Positions 1 through 8,582 of a stretch of 64,000 bases of DNA are shown piece after piece. How positions within the stretch are numbered: position 1 is the stretch's first letter; each line of letters starts with the position of its first letter. The stretch comes from Prevotella sp. oral taxon 376. GTDB taxonomy: Bacteria; Bacteroidota; Bacteroidia; Bacteroidales; Bacteroidaceae. The stretch lies in the NCBI RefSeq assembly GCF_003043945.1, contig NZ_PYXG01000002.1, forward strand, positions 434,001 through 498,000, in the 5' to 3' direction. The notes under the pieces were generated by a model. The model searched no databases. It was not told the origin of the DNA and saw only the letters and a list, made by a program, of their open reading frames with translations. A program made the position numbers and the translations under genes.

Positions 1-693
<693 letters not shown>

Positions 694-735
694 TTATTAA
701 CTTTAAGATTTAACCAATTTAATTCTTTTTGAGTA

Positions 736-1005
736 TTATTCAACCACTGCGAGTACATCGCTCTGACGCATCATCAGATACTTCTCGCCCTCATTCTCAA
801 TTTCCGTACCCGCATACTTGCCATAAAGCACGGTATTGCCTTCTTTCAGGACCATGGGGTCATCCTTGGTTCCACCACCAACGGCAACAACCATACCACG
901 CTGTGGCTTTTCCTTAGCCGTGTCCGGGATAATGATTCCACCTACTTTCTCTTCTGCTTGTGCTGGAAGCACCAGTACTCTGTCTGCTAATGGTTTAATT
1001 TTCAT
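736..1005 (-). CDS. groES: Co-chaperonin GroES
   Basis: Hsp10 lid of the GroEL chamber, 89 residues, the family's usual size. It starts [14 protein letters not shown], has the mobile loop ([18 protein letters not shown]) and ends SDVLAVVE. The ATG at 1005 was chosen because the frame stays open upstream to 1110 but only [10 protein letters not shown] fits the family N-terminus. groEL follows after 48 bp. About 50 bp upstream lies a sigma-54-like element (1054-1069). No CIRCE-type inverted repeat is visible. Confidence 0.97.
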   Translation of the reverse strand: MKIKPLADRVLVLPAQAEEKVGGIIIPDTAKEKPQRGMVVAVGGGTKDDPMVLKEGNTVLYGKYAGTEIENEGEKYLMMRQSDVLAVVE

Positions 1006-1053
1006 AATTCGTATGTTTTTAAGTTTGAATTCTCGAAATTTCACCTTTCCATA

Positions 1054-1069
1054 TGCGAAAAGTGTGCCA
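1054..1069 (-). promoter_or_regulatory. Sigma-54-like (-24/-12) promoter of groES-groEL
   Basis: On the minus strand the sequence is TGGCACACTTTTCGCA. It matches the RpoN consensus TGGCAC-N5-TTGCA at every position except one (TCGC for TTGC), and the near-invariant GG and GC dinucleotides are correctly spaced. A start about 12 bp downstream of the GC would give a leader of about 37 nt before the groES ATG. This is a sequence match only. No convincing TAnnTTTG element lies in the same interval. Confidence 0.5.
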
Positions 1070-1096
1070 AAAACGGCAAGTGCCACATGTGTCAGT

Positions 1097-1119
1097 CTGA
1101 TATATGTCAAATATGTCAG
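1097..1119. promoter_or_regulatory. Inverted repeat upstream of the groES promoter
   Basis: Arms CTGATATAT and ATATGTCAG are complementary with one mismatch around a 5-bp centre. A further TGTCA lies at 1090-1094. The repeat is 28 bp upstream of the sigma-54-like element, a position suited to an activator (enhancer-binding protein) site. It is also 53 bp upstream of the divergent thrE promoter. Its function is inferred from position alone. Confidence 0.35.
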
Positions 1120-1171
1120 TAATCCATAAAAAAAACAATCAACTAAAATTGCTCTCCTCGATAAAATATCG

Positions 1172-1179
1172 TAACTTTG
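1172..1179 (+). promoter_or_regulatory. -7 promoter element of the thrE-like gene
   Basis: TAACTTTG matches the Bacteroidota -7 element TAnnTTTG and lies 33 bp before the chosen ATG at 1213. A start just downstream would exclude the earlier in-frame ATG at 1177, which supports the shorter protein. Confidence 0.55.
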
Positions 1180-1212
1180 ACCGCGTCAAGACAACTTTAC
1201 GAAACAGAATAT

Positions 1213-2508
1213 ATGGACGAAAAGGATATTCATCAGGATTTAAAAGCAAAGACCATCTTTCTTGCGGAATACGCAGCTACTCTTGAAGCGGTTGGTGCAC
1301 AGTCATCAAGAATACAATACAACACGGTTCGCATTGCCAAGTCATGGGGGCTATGGTGCAACCTGCTGATGCTTCCGCAGACCATCGATGTAACATTGCA
1401 TGATGAAGGCCGCGAACACTCTTACACCTATGTGAAGAAAACCCCGTCCCTGCCCCTGAACTTCAAGATCAACATGAAGCTCTCCCATCTTTCCTGGAGC
1501 GCCTTTGACAAGAAACTTCCATTGAATGCCCTTTGGGAAGAATTCCACAAAATCATCAGCGAACCTCGGGAGAACGCATGGACGGTTCTCATTCTCGTCG
1601 CTTTTGCCAACGCCTGTTTCTGTCGCCTTTTTGATGGAAACTATACATCAATGGCCATCGTGTGGTGCGCTACTTTCGTTGGATTTTTCATCAAACAACA
1701 ACTGATCCGGCGCCAGATTAACGAGTTGGCCGTATTCGTCATATGCTCCTTTATATCCACAATGATCGGCGCAACCGACTTTCTCTACATCCACGGAGGC
1801 ACGGAAGACATGTCGCTGGCCACCTCCATGTTGTATCTCGTTCCCGGAGTACCTATTATCAATGGCGTAATGGATATCCTGGACCGGCATGTACTGAGCG
1901 GTATGGCCCGACTCATCAACGCCTGTATGCTGATTGTCTGCATTGCCATAGGCCTCACACTCACCGTAGTGCTGCTCAAGGTAGATCCCGACAACTTCAC
2001 AAAGGTGATTCGCTCAGACATCGTATCGGCATCGATAGCCGACGGATTATTCGCGGCCGTCGCGGGTACAGGCTTTGCCATCATTTCCAATCCACCGCGC
2101 AAAGCACTGCTCATCACGGCCTTCTTGGCATGCATTGGGCACGCCGTGAGATATTTCCTCATGCACGACCCCCTGCTGATGCTTGATCAAGTTACAGCCT
2201 CAACTTGCGCGGGACTCATCATCGGATTGCTCGCCGTACCAGCGGCCATGACCATTCATTATCCAGCTGAAGGCTTCGCCTTTCCGGCCTTGCTGCCTAT
2301 GGTACCGGGCATGTTTGCTTATAAGGCTGTGTGCGACCTTATCAATATTGTGCAACTGCCCACTTCCTATACGATGGAACATGTGGCGAAGTTCTCCCAT
2401 AACTCCACCCTCGCGATTCTGGTCATGTTCGGAATGGTAGCCGGGTGCGTTATCCCGATTTTCATTTTCCACAAACAGTCATATCAGGTTACGCGAAGAG
2501 AAAAGTAA
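1213..2508 (+). CDS. Threonine/serine exporter family (ThrE-like) membrane protein
   Basis: 431-residue inner-membrane protein resembling the ThrE family (DUF1212 plus DUF3815 halves), predicted to export small amino acids such as threonine and serine. A soluble N-terminal part of about 130 residues carries the typical EYAATLEAVGAQSSRIQYN and ITLHDEG-type stretches. About ten hydrophobic segments follow. The second half contains LVPGVPIINGVMDI and FPALLPMVPGMFAYKAV, typical of the two related membrane modules. Both modules are fused in one chain here. The ATG at 1213 was chosen from the promoter position. The gene is divergent from groES. The substrate is inferred from the family. Confidence 0.8.
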   Translation: MDEKDIHQDLKAKTIFLAEYAATLEAVGAQSSRIQYNTVRIAKSWGLWCNLLMLPQTIDVTLHDEGREHSYTYVKKTPSLPLNFKINMKLSHLSWSAFDKKLPLNALWEEFHKIISEPRENAWTVLILVAFANACFCRLFDGNYTSMAIVWCATFVGFFIKQQLIRRQINELAVFVICSFISTMIGATDFLYIHGGTEDMSLATSMLYLVPGVPIINGVMDILDRHVLSGMARLINACMLIVCIAIGLTLTVVLLKVDPDNFTKVIRSDIVSASIADGLFAAVAGTGFAIISNPPRKALLITAFLACIGHAVRYFLMHDPLLMLDQVTASTCAGLIIGLLAVPAAMTIHYPAEGFAFPALLPMVPGMFAYKAVCDLINIVQLPTSYTMEHVAKFSHNSTLAILVMFGMVAGCVIPIFIFHKQSYQVTRREK

Positions 2509-2546
2509 AAGGCCAGCCAGCACACAGCCAGCAAGCCTCCCTTCCC

Positions 2547-3968
2547 TTACTTCCGAATGGCTTCTGCCACCTTTCGGGCTATGACGGCTGCTCCTTTCTT
2601 ATTAGGATGGACGCCATCATCGCTCATAAGTTCCTTGTGATTCAGTTCTTCACGGAAATCGAGAACCTGGAGTTTATTCTTCTTGGCCACATTATTAATA
2701 ATAGGAATGATTTCTTTTTCTATGACTTCATTATTAATCGACCGCTCGTTTTCAACTTTGCCAACCACGACAAGAGGTCGTACAAGATAAACCTCGGGAT
2801 GCGCGGGAAGTGCCTTTAACTGGTCAATCATAGACTGCAAGTCTTTCTGGAACTCATCTTTGTACTTCCAATTGATGGCCTTGGAATCGTTGGTGCCAAG
2901 CTTGATAACCGCAATATTGGGATTGAAAGCCAAGGCATCTTTCCAGGCCAACTCGCTTACATATGGCAAATTTCCTTTCCTTAGAAGAGTCCGGGCGCTC
3001 ACTCCATAGTTTTTTACATTATATTCCGGGCCCAGGATGCGTTGCAACTGGGCAGGATAGCCATCATGGTCTTTCAGGTCGATGGTCATCCCATCCGTAA
3101 TGCTGTTTCCTATACAAGCCACCCGGAGGGCGTCGCGCTTAGGACTGGGAAGCTGGTCAAGCCAGTCATGCAAATCGCGCAACATTTGCTCATGATACTT
3201 AAACTTTGGATTAGAGCCGAACCCATGGCCGCCACTGGGATAGATGTACATCGCACAGTCATTGCCCGCTCTGCGCATGGCCGCATAATATGCCACGGCG
3301 TTGGTTACCGGAGGCACAGCTTCATCATCGTTTGCAAGAAGCAGGATTGCAGGAGGAGTGAGATGCCCTTGCACATGCTTTTCATTCGAGTATTCGTAGA
3401 TAAGGGTCTCGTCTTTCTCTCCGTCCCGGCCGAGCAGATTGCGTGTAGAGCCAGCATGCCCCGCTTTAGGGTTCATTGAAATTACGGGATAGAACAAGAT
3501 TGAGAAGTTCGGACGATGCGCAAAGTCAGCGTGCGTGGAAACCGTTGATGCCAGATGACCACCGGCTGAAGACCCCATGATGCCTACATCATAGGGATTC
3601 ACATGCCATTGGACAGCACTGTCGCGCACCATCTTTATTGCCTTTTCGGCATCAGAGAATGGAAGGGCGCGATTTCCATGGGGCATACGGTAGTTCAGCA
3701 CAAAGCACGCAATGCCCTGCGAGTTGAAAAACTCAGAAAATCCCGTTCCCTCAAGCTCGGTGGCCACAATCCAATATGCCCCTCCGGGACAAATCACGAC
3801 AGCCCTACCCGTGGCTTTTTCTGCAGCAGGAAGAAAACAGATCATACGGGCCTTGCCGTCTTCAGATACCGTTACCGTAAACTTTCTGCCTATAGACTGT
3901 GCTTCCAAATTCATGGCAAGCATTGCCATCAAAATCATTAAAAATGTCTTTTTCATGTTTGTCTGCAT
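2547..3968 (-). CDS. Secreted two-domain esterase: alpha/beta-hydrolase fused to SGNH hydrolase
   Basis: 473 residues with a signal peptide (MKKTFLMILMAM..., cleavage near LEAQS). Domain 1 (about 30-272) is an alpha/beta-hydrolase of the acetyl-esterase kind: oxyanion CPGGAY at 60-65, nucleophile elbow GSSAG (S134), likely acid in LANDDEAVP (D214 or D215) and H248 in GGHGFG. Domain 2 (about 280-473) is an SGNH/GDSL hydrolase: GNSIT (S289), GTND (358-361) and DGVH (D451, H454). Both active sites look complete. Such pairs often deacetylate plant or host polysaccharides, but no glycosidase or SusCD genes are nearby, so the substrate is open. ATGs at 3968 and 3956 are both plausible starts. Confidence 0.8.
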   Translation of the reverse strand: MQTNMKKTFLMILMAMLAMNLEAQSIGRKFTVTVSEDGKARMICFLPAAEKATGRAVVICPGGAYWIVATELEGTGFSEFFNSQGIACFVLNYRMPHGNRALPFSDAEKAIKMVRDSAVQWHVNPYDVGIMGSSAGGHLASTVSTHADFAHRPNFSILFYPVISMNPKAGHAGSTRNLLGRDGEKDETLIYEYSNEKHVQGHLTPPAILLLANDDEAVPPVTNAVAYYAAMRRAGNDCAMYIYPSGGHGFGSNPKFKYHEQMLRDLHDWLDQLPSPKRDALRVACIGNSITDGMTIDLKDHDGYPAQLQRILGPEYNVKNYGVSARTLLRKGNLPYVSELAWKDALAFNPNIAVIKLGTNDSKAINWKYKDEFQKDLQSMIDQLKALPAHPEVYLVRPLVVVGKVENERSINNEVIEKEIIPIINNVAKKNKLQVLDFREELNHKELMSDDGVHPNKKGAAVIARKVAEAIRK

Positions 3969-4002
3969 TATATGATTTTTTCATTGATATCAACCCGATT
4001 TG

Positions 4003-4085
4003 TAAAAGACGGCCTTTTACTCGCCTTTTAACGGCTAAAAGCTCACCTTCTAACGGCTTTTTACCCGCCTTTTAACGGCCTTTTA
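4003..4085. repeat. 22-bp-pitch array, TTTTA/ACGGC type, four units
   Basis: Four 17-bp units start at 4003, 4025, 4047 and 4069, so the pitch is exactly 22 bp. Each has ACGGC at its centre (4009, 4031, 4053, 4075). Units 1 and 2 are inverted repeats (TAAAAG-ACGGC-CTTTTA and CTTTTA-ACGGC-TAAAAG). Units 3 and 4 keep the core with less symmetrical arms. The 5-bp spacers are CTCGC, CTCAC and CCCGC. The last unit overlaps the stop codon of the SDR gene, and the array fills most of the gap to the esterase gene. Compare arrays at 12471, 17972, 26219, 32747, 40556, 47200 and 57621. Confidence 0.85.
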
Positions 4086-4808
4086 CTTTCCCAGATCCAA
4101 TCTGCGCCATAACGCGTTGGGAATCAGGCGCCAAAAGAAAACCACAAGTTTGTATCTCCAATCGATTATACAGATGTGCTTTTTCGCGTAAACGGCTCTC
4201 ACGATGGCTTTTGCCGTTCGCGTCTTATCCAACAGCATAGGATAATCAGAGCCCTCGATAAGGGGCGTCGCAACAAATCCCGGGCGGATATCTGTAAAAC
4301 GAATTTTAAGCCCGCGCTTGTTGGACAACTGCTCCAAGGCTTGGATATAGGTGTTCTGGAACGCTTTCGTGGCACTATAGGAAGGAGCGGGGCCCAATCC
4401 CTTGGTGCCCGCAATCGAGGAAATCACCGCGATATGGCCGCCTCGATTCACGGCCATGTAATTAAAGGCGGCGTCAAGCATGCGCGTAAACCCCAGCACA
4501 TTGGTGTTCACCGTGTCGTCTTCGACTTTGGAATCCAGCCCCTCATTCTGCTTTCCAATCCCCGACGCATGAAAATAGAGGTCAACACCGCCCATTCGGC
4601 CTATCAGGCTCAGCAACCGTTCAGGAGCTGTCTCCTGCGTGATGTCGCAAACCTCCACCTCTACTTTTGAAGGCTTTTCAGCCTTCAATTCCAACAAAGC
4701 CTCTTCGCGCCGAGCCATGATGCCTATCTGCCAGCCATCGTCAAGCAAAAGCCGAGCCACCTCTCTTCCTATTCCCGACGACGCACCTACTATTATTGCC
4801 TGTCTCAT
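4083..4808 (-). CDS. Short-chain dehydrogenase/reductase (SDR)
   Basis: 241-residue NAD(P)-dependent oxidoreductase of the classical SDR family. The N-terminal Rossmann motif is GASSGIG, the structural Asn region is NTNVLGF, the catalytic Ser is in ISSIAG and the catalytic YxxxK is in YSATKAFQ. The C-terminus (YKLVVFFWRLIPNALWRRL) is hydrophobic and basic and may contact the membrane. The start at 4808 (MRQAIIVGASS) puts the Rossmann strand at the N-terminus; an ATG at 4841 would add an unsupported leader. The substrate cannot be read from the sequence. A 22-bp repeat array begins at its stop codon. Confidence 0.85.
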   Translation of the reverse strand: MRQAIIVGASSGIGREVARLLLDDGWQIGIMARREEALLELKAEKPSKVEVEVCDITQETAPERLLSLIGRMGGVDLYFHASGIGKQNEGLDSKVEDDTVNTNVLGFTRMLDAAFNYMAVNRGGHIAVISSIAGTKGLGPAPSYSATKAFQNTYIQALEQLSNKRGLKIRFTDIRPGFVATPLIEGSDYPMLLDKTRTAKAIVRAVYAKKHICIIDWRYKLVVFFWRLIPNALWRRLDLGK

Positions 4809-4862
4809 ATTCAGCAAAATTAATAAAAATAGCTCATACAAAAAATAAAATCAAGATGAATA

Positions 4863-4894
4863 TTTGTTTTTTCAAGCGAATTATCTTATTTTTG
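4863..4894 (+). promoter_or_regulatory. Promoter of sppA operon (-33 TTTG, -7 TATTTTTG)
   Basis: TTTG at 4863-4866 and TATTTTTG at 4887-4894 are separated by 20 bp, the expected Bacteroidota spacing. The sppA ATG lies 27 bp downstream at 4921, which rules out the longer in-frame start near 4864. Confidence 0.65.
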
Positions 4895-4920
4895 CACATG
4901 AAACTTTACATCTCAAACAA

Positions 4921-6693
4921 ATGAAAGAATTTATTAAGCATGTCTTGGCCACGATTGTGGGCGTGTTTCTGTTTGGCATCATTATCGTAGCCATTGGCGC
5001 CATGAGTATTGTGGGAATGATTTCCGCAAGCCAAGCTACAAAGAATGTTGAAGAGAACTCCGTACTGGTTATCAACCTGTCAGGAGTAATGGATGAGCAA
5101 TCCAATGGAAACTTCATAAACAACTTGATGGGAGCAAATGCCGGCACGGAAGGCCTCCAAGAGACCCTGAACGCAATCAGGAAGGCCAAGAACAACGACG
5201 ATGTGAAGGGCATCTACATGGAGGCAGGAGCCTTCAGCACGGATTTCGCAAGCGCGCAAGAGTTGCGCGAGACTCTCTCCGACTTCAAGAAAAGCGGGAA
5301 ATGGATCATTGCTTATGCCGATAGCTATACTCAAGGTGCCTACTATCTGGCATCTGTCGCCAACAAGGTCTATATCAATCCGGCGGGTATGCTTGACTGG
5401 CATGGACTCGGCTCAAATCCAATCTTCGTGAAAGACCTGCTTGCCAAGTTCGGCATTCAGATGCAAGTAGTCAAGGTGGGCAAATATAAGAGTGCCCCAG
5501 AAATGTTTACTGAAGACAGGATGAGCGATTTTAGCCGCCAACAGACCCAAGCCTACATCGATGGAATATGGAGCAACATGTGTCAAGGAGTTGCCGACAG
5601 TCGCAAAGTCTCGATAGCCCGGCTCAATCAGTATGCCGACGGCCTCATCACTTTCAACGACGCAAGAGACCTCGTCAAGAAAAAACTTGTCGATGGATTG
5701 CTTTATGCCGATCAGGTCAAGACCGAAGTCAAGAGACTCTTGAAACTTGAAGAAGATGAAAGCATCCACCAGATCAGCGTTGCCGACATGCAGAATGTGA
5801 AGGAGAAAACGAAAGATGGAGAGCAAATCGCAATATACTACGCCTATGGCGACATTGTCGACACCCCGCTTGAAGGAGGCCTCTTCAATTCCTCACACAT
5901 GATTGTGGGCAACGATGTATGCAAGGATATGGAAGCCTTGATGAACGACGACGATGTGAAAGCCGTGGTTCTCCGTATCAATTCCGGCGGCGGAAGTGCC
6001 TACGCATCAGAGCAGATGTGGCACCAGCTCTCTCTTCTGAAACAGAAGAAACCTGTCGTTGTGTCAATGGGGGGAATGGCTGCCTCTGGCGGATATTACA
6101 TGAGTTGTAACGCCAACTGGATTGTCGCAGAGCCCACAACACTCACCGGAAGCATCGGCATATTCGGCATGATTCCTGATCGCAGCCAGTTGCTCACCCA
6201 GAAGCTTGGCATCAAATTTGACGAAATAAAGACCAATAAGAATGCCACGATGGGAACTTCCGCCCGTCCGATGAACGCAGAGGAACTTGCGTACATCGCC
6301 CAATACATCAATCGTGGATACAATTTGTTCCGCAAGCGTGTAGCCGACGGTCGCAAACTAACCATCGCCCAGACTGAAGCCATAGCCCAAGGACATGTGT
6401 TCTTAGGACAGGATGCGCTGAAAATTAGGCTCGTAGACGAATTGGGGGGACTCGACAAGGCTATCGCCAAAGCCGCGAAACTGGCAAAGCTCGACGAATA
6501 CTATACCAGCGACTACCCCGGGAAATCCGACTTCTTCGACCAGTTGCTGGCCGCGACGGAGGCTGGGAACTATCTTGACGAACAGCTAAGACTGGGTCTC
6601 GGAGAATATTATGAGCCCTTCTTGCTGCTCAAATCAATGAACCAGCAGAACATGATTCAGGCCCGTCTGCCGTTTTTCCTGAATATAAAATAA
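4921..6693 (+). CDS. sppA: Signal peptide peptidase SppA, long (67K) form
   Basis: 590-residue membrane-anchored serine protease that degrades signal peptides left in the membrane. An N-terminal TM anchor spans about 8-30 and is followed by two tandem ClpP-like domains. The catalytic Lys is in the first domain (KYKSAPE, about K190). The nucleophile Ser is in the second (GGMAASGGYYMS, S389), preceded by the INSGGGSA strand. This is the E. coli SppA arrangement of a Lys/Ser dyad split between halves. It is the first gene of a plus-strand operon; lpxK starts 4 bp after its stop. Confidence 0.93.
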   Translation: MKEFIKHVLATIVGVFLFGIIIVAIGAMSIVGMISASQATKNVEENSVLVINLSGVMDEQSNGNFINNLMGANAGTEGLQETLNAIRKAKNNDDVKGIYMEAGAFSTDFASAQELRETLSDFKKSGKWIIAYADSYTQGAYYLASVANKVYINPAGMLDWHGLGSNPIFVKDLLAKFGIQMQVVKVGKYKSAPEMFTEDRMSDFSRQQTQAYIDGIWSNMCQGVADSRKVSIARLNQYADGLITFNDARDLVKKKLVDGLLYADQVKTEVKRLLKLEEDESIHQISVADMQNVKEKTKDGEQIAIYYAYGDIVDTPLEGGLFNSSHMIVGNDVCKDMEALMNDDDVKAVVLRINSGGGSAYASEQMWHQLSLLKQKKPVVVSMGGMAASGGYYMSCNANWIVAEPTTLTGSIGIFGMIPDRSQLLTQKLGIKFDEIKTNKNATMGTSARPMNAEELAYIAQYINRGYNLFRKRVADGRKLTIAQTEAIAQGHVFLGQDALKIRLVDELGGLDKAIAKAAKLAKLDEYYTSDYPGKSDFFDQLLAATEAGNYLDEQLRLGLGEYYEPFLLLKSMNQQNMIQARLPFFLNIK

Positions 6694-6696
6694 ATA

Positions 6697-7872
6697 ATGA
6701 GAACCGAAGGAGATTTCATCCACATCAATGAATGGCTGATTCCGCTTAGCTGGCTCTATGGCATTGGGGTGAAATTCAGAAACTGGCTCTTCGATGTCGG
6801 AATATTAAAGTCGAAAGCTTTTGATGTTCCTTTAATCTCCGTGGGTAATATTACGGTCGGCGGTTCAGGAAAGACCCCCCATGTGGAGTATCTCATCCGC
6901 TTGCTGAAGGACAATATGAAAGTTGCCACCCTCTCACGAGGCTACAAACGCAAGACAAAGGGATATATTCTTGCCGACAACGATTCCACCGTACAAGAGA
7001 TTGGAGACGAACCTTATCAGATGAAGCAAAAGTTCCCTGACATCTATGTTGCCGTCGACGAGAAGCGCACTCGGGGAATTGAAAGCCTGACCGTTGACAG
7101 CGCAACGGACGATGTAGACGCCATCTTATTGGACGATGCCTTTCAGCATCGATATGTAAAACCGGGAATCAACATCCTTCTCGTGGATTACCACCGACTC
7201 ATTATCTACGACAAGTTGCTGCCAGCAGGAAGGCTGAGAGAACCTCTGAAAGGGAAAAACCGCGCCGATATCGTTATCGTAACAAAATGTCCGAAGGATT
7301 TAAAACCTATGGAATTCCGGGTTTTGACAAAGGCCATGAAGCTCTATCCGTATCAGGACTTATTCTTTAGCACTATTGATTACGACAACCCCTACGGTGT
7401 CTTCAACGGAGCAGAACTGTCCAAAGAGGATATCGCAGATAAAAATGTGCTGCTGCTAACGGGTATCGCCTCTCCTAAACAGATAATTATCGATCTGGAA
7501 TCCTACTGCAAATCAATAACCCCCATCAACCTGAGAGACCACCGGCAGTTCTCGACGAAAGATATCGAAAGGGTTAATGAGACATACAAAAGCCTGCCGG
7601 AACCTCGCGTGATTCTAACGACAGAAAAAGATGCCACCCGTCTCCAAGGAATAAAAGGCCTTGACGAAGACATTAAAAAGAATATATATGCCCTTCCTAT
7701 TCATATCCGCTTCATGCTGAATGAGGAAGAAAGGTTCAATGATAAAATAATAAGTTATGTACGAAAAAATTCAAGAAACAGCATCCTGGTTAAAGGAAAG
7801 GATGACCACAACACCCCAAACGGCAATCATACTGGGAACAGGCCTGGGACAATTAGCTTCCGAGATAACTGA
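6697..7872 (+). CDS. lpxK: Tetraacyldisaccharide 4'-kinase LpxK
   Basis: 391-residue membrane-associated kinase that phosphorylates the 4' position of the lipid A disaccharide, forming lipid IVA. The P-loop is GNITVGGSGKTP (about 50-61), with VATLSRGYKRK and the LLDDAFQH motif following, all typical of LpxK. It lies 4 bp after sppA. The last 39 codons overlap, in another frame, the start of punA (116 bp shared). The overlapped tail (from about NSRNSILVKG) is Lys/Asn/Thr/Gly-rich and looks unstructured, so the catalytic domain is intact. Confidence 0.93.
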   Translation: MRTEGDFIHINEWLIPLSWLYGIGVKFRNWLFDVGILKSKAFDVPLISVGNITVGGSGKTPHVEYLIRLLKDNMKVATLSRGYKRKTKGYILADNDSTVQEIGDEPYQMKQKFPDIYVAVDEKRTRGIESLTVDSATDDVDAILLDDAFQHRYVKPGINILLVDYHRLIIYDKLLPAGRLREPLKGKNRADIVIVTKCPKDLKPMEFRVLTKAMKLYPYQDLFFSTIDYDNPYGVFNGAELSKEDIADKNVLLLTGIASPKQIIIDLESYCKSITPINLRDHRQFSTKDIERVNETYKSLPEPRVILTTEKDATRLQGIKGLDEDIKKNIYALPIHIRFMLNEEERFNDKIISYVRKNSRNSILVKGKDDHNTPNGNHTGNRPGTISFRDN

Positions 7873-8566
7873 TTCCTATAGTTTTCCATATAGTGAGATT
7901 CCCAATTTCCCCGTATCCACAGTGGAGGGCCATGCCGGCAAACTTATCTTCGGTAAGCTCGGAGGCAAGGACATCATGGCTATGGAAGGCCGTTTCCACT
8001 ATTACGAAGGCTACAATATGAAGGAAGTTACATTTCCGGAACGCGTCATGTATGAATTGGGCATCAAGACTCTTTTCGTCTCGAATGCCGCAGGAGGAAT
8101 GAATCCGGAATTCAAAATCGGCGACCTCATGGTTATCGACGACCATATCAATTTCTTCCCCGAGCATCCGCTGAGAGGCAAGAATTTCCCTACCGGTCCA
8201 CGCTTTCCCGACATGCACGAGGCTTACAATAAAGCTCTGCGTGACGAAGCAGACCTGATTGCCCGGGAAAAAGGCATCCGCATCGTGCATGGCACATATG
8301 TAGGCGTTCAAGGCCCAACTTTCGAGACCCCGAAGGAATATCGCATGTATCATATCCTCGGAGGCGACGCCGTCGGCATGAGCACGGTTCCCGAAGTAAT
8401 CGTAGCCTGCCATTGCGGTATCAAAGTGTTCGGTATCAGCGTGATTACCGACCTCGGCGGTTTCGACAATCCGGTCAAGGTTAGCCATGAAGAGGTACAG
8501 GAAGCTGCCAATGATGCTCAGCCCTTGATGACGGAAATCATGCGCGAGATGATCAAACGCTCATAA
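7757..8566 (+). CDS. punA: Purine nucleoside phosphorylase (trimeric PNP class)
   Basis: 269-residue cytosolic enzyme that cleaves purine (deoxy)nucleosides with phosphate during purine salvage. Family motifs seen: ILGTGLG, VEGHAGKL, GRFHYYEGY, SNAAGGMNP, GVQGPTFETPKEYRM, GGDAVGMSTVPE and SHEEV. The start at 7757 lies inside lpxK and is in the +1 frame relative to it. MYEKIQETASWLKERM is a typical PNP N-terminus, so the 116-bp overlap is probably genuine; ATG at 7802 is the fallback. thiL starts 17 bp after its stop. Confidence 0.93.
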   Translation: MYEKIQETASWLKERMTTTPQTAIILGTGLGQLASEITDSYSFPYSEIPNFPVSTVEGHAGKLIFGKLGGKDIMAMEGRFHYYEGYNMKEVTFPERVMYELGIKTLFVSNAAGGMNPEFKIGDLMVIDDHINFFPEHPLRGKNFPTGPRFPDMHEAYNKALRDEADLIAREKGIRIVHGTYVGVQGPTFETPKEYRMYHILGGDAVGMSTVPEVIVACHCGIKVFGISVITDLGGFDNPVKVSHEEVQEAANDAQPLMTEIMREMIKRS

Positions 8567-8582
8567 AAACGACCACTTCAGA

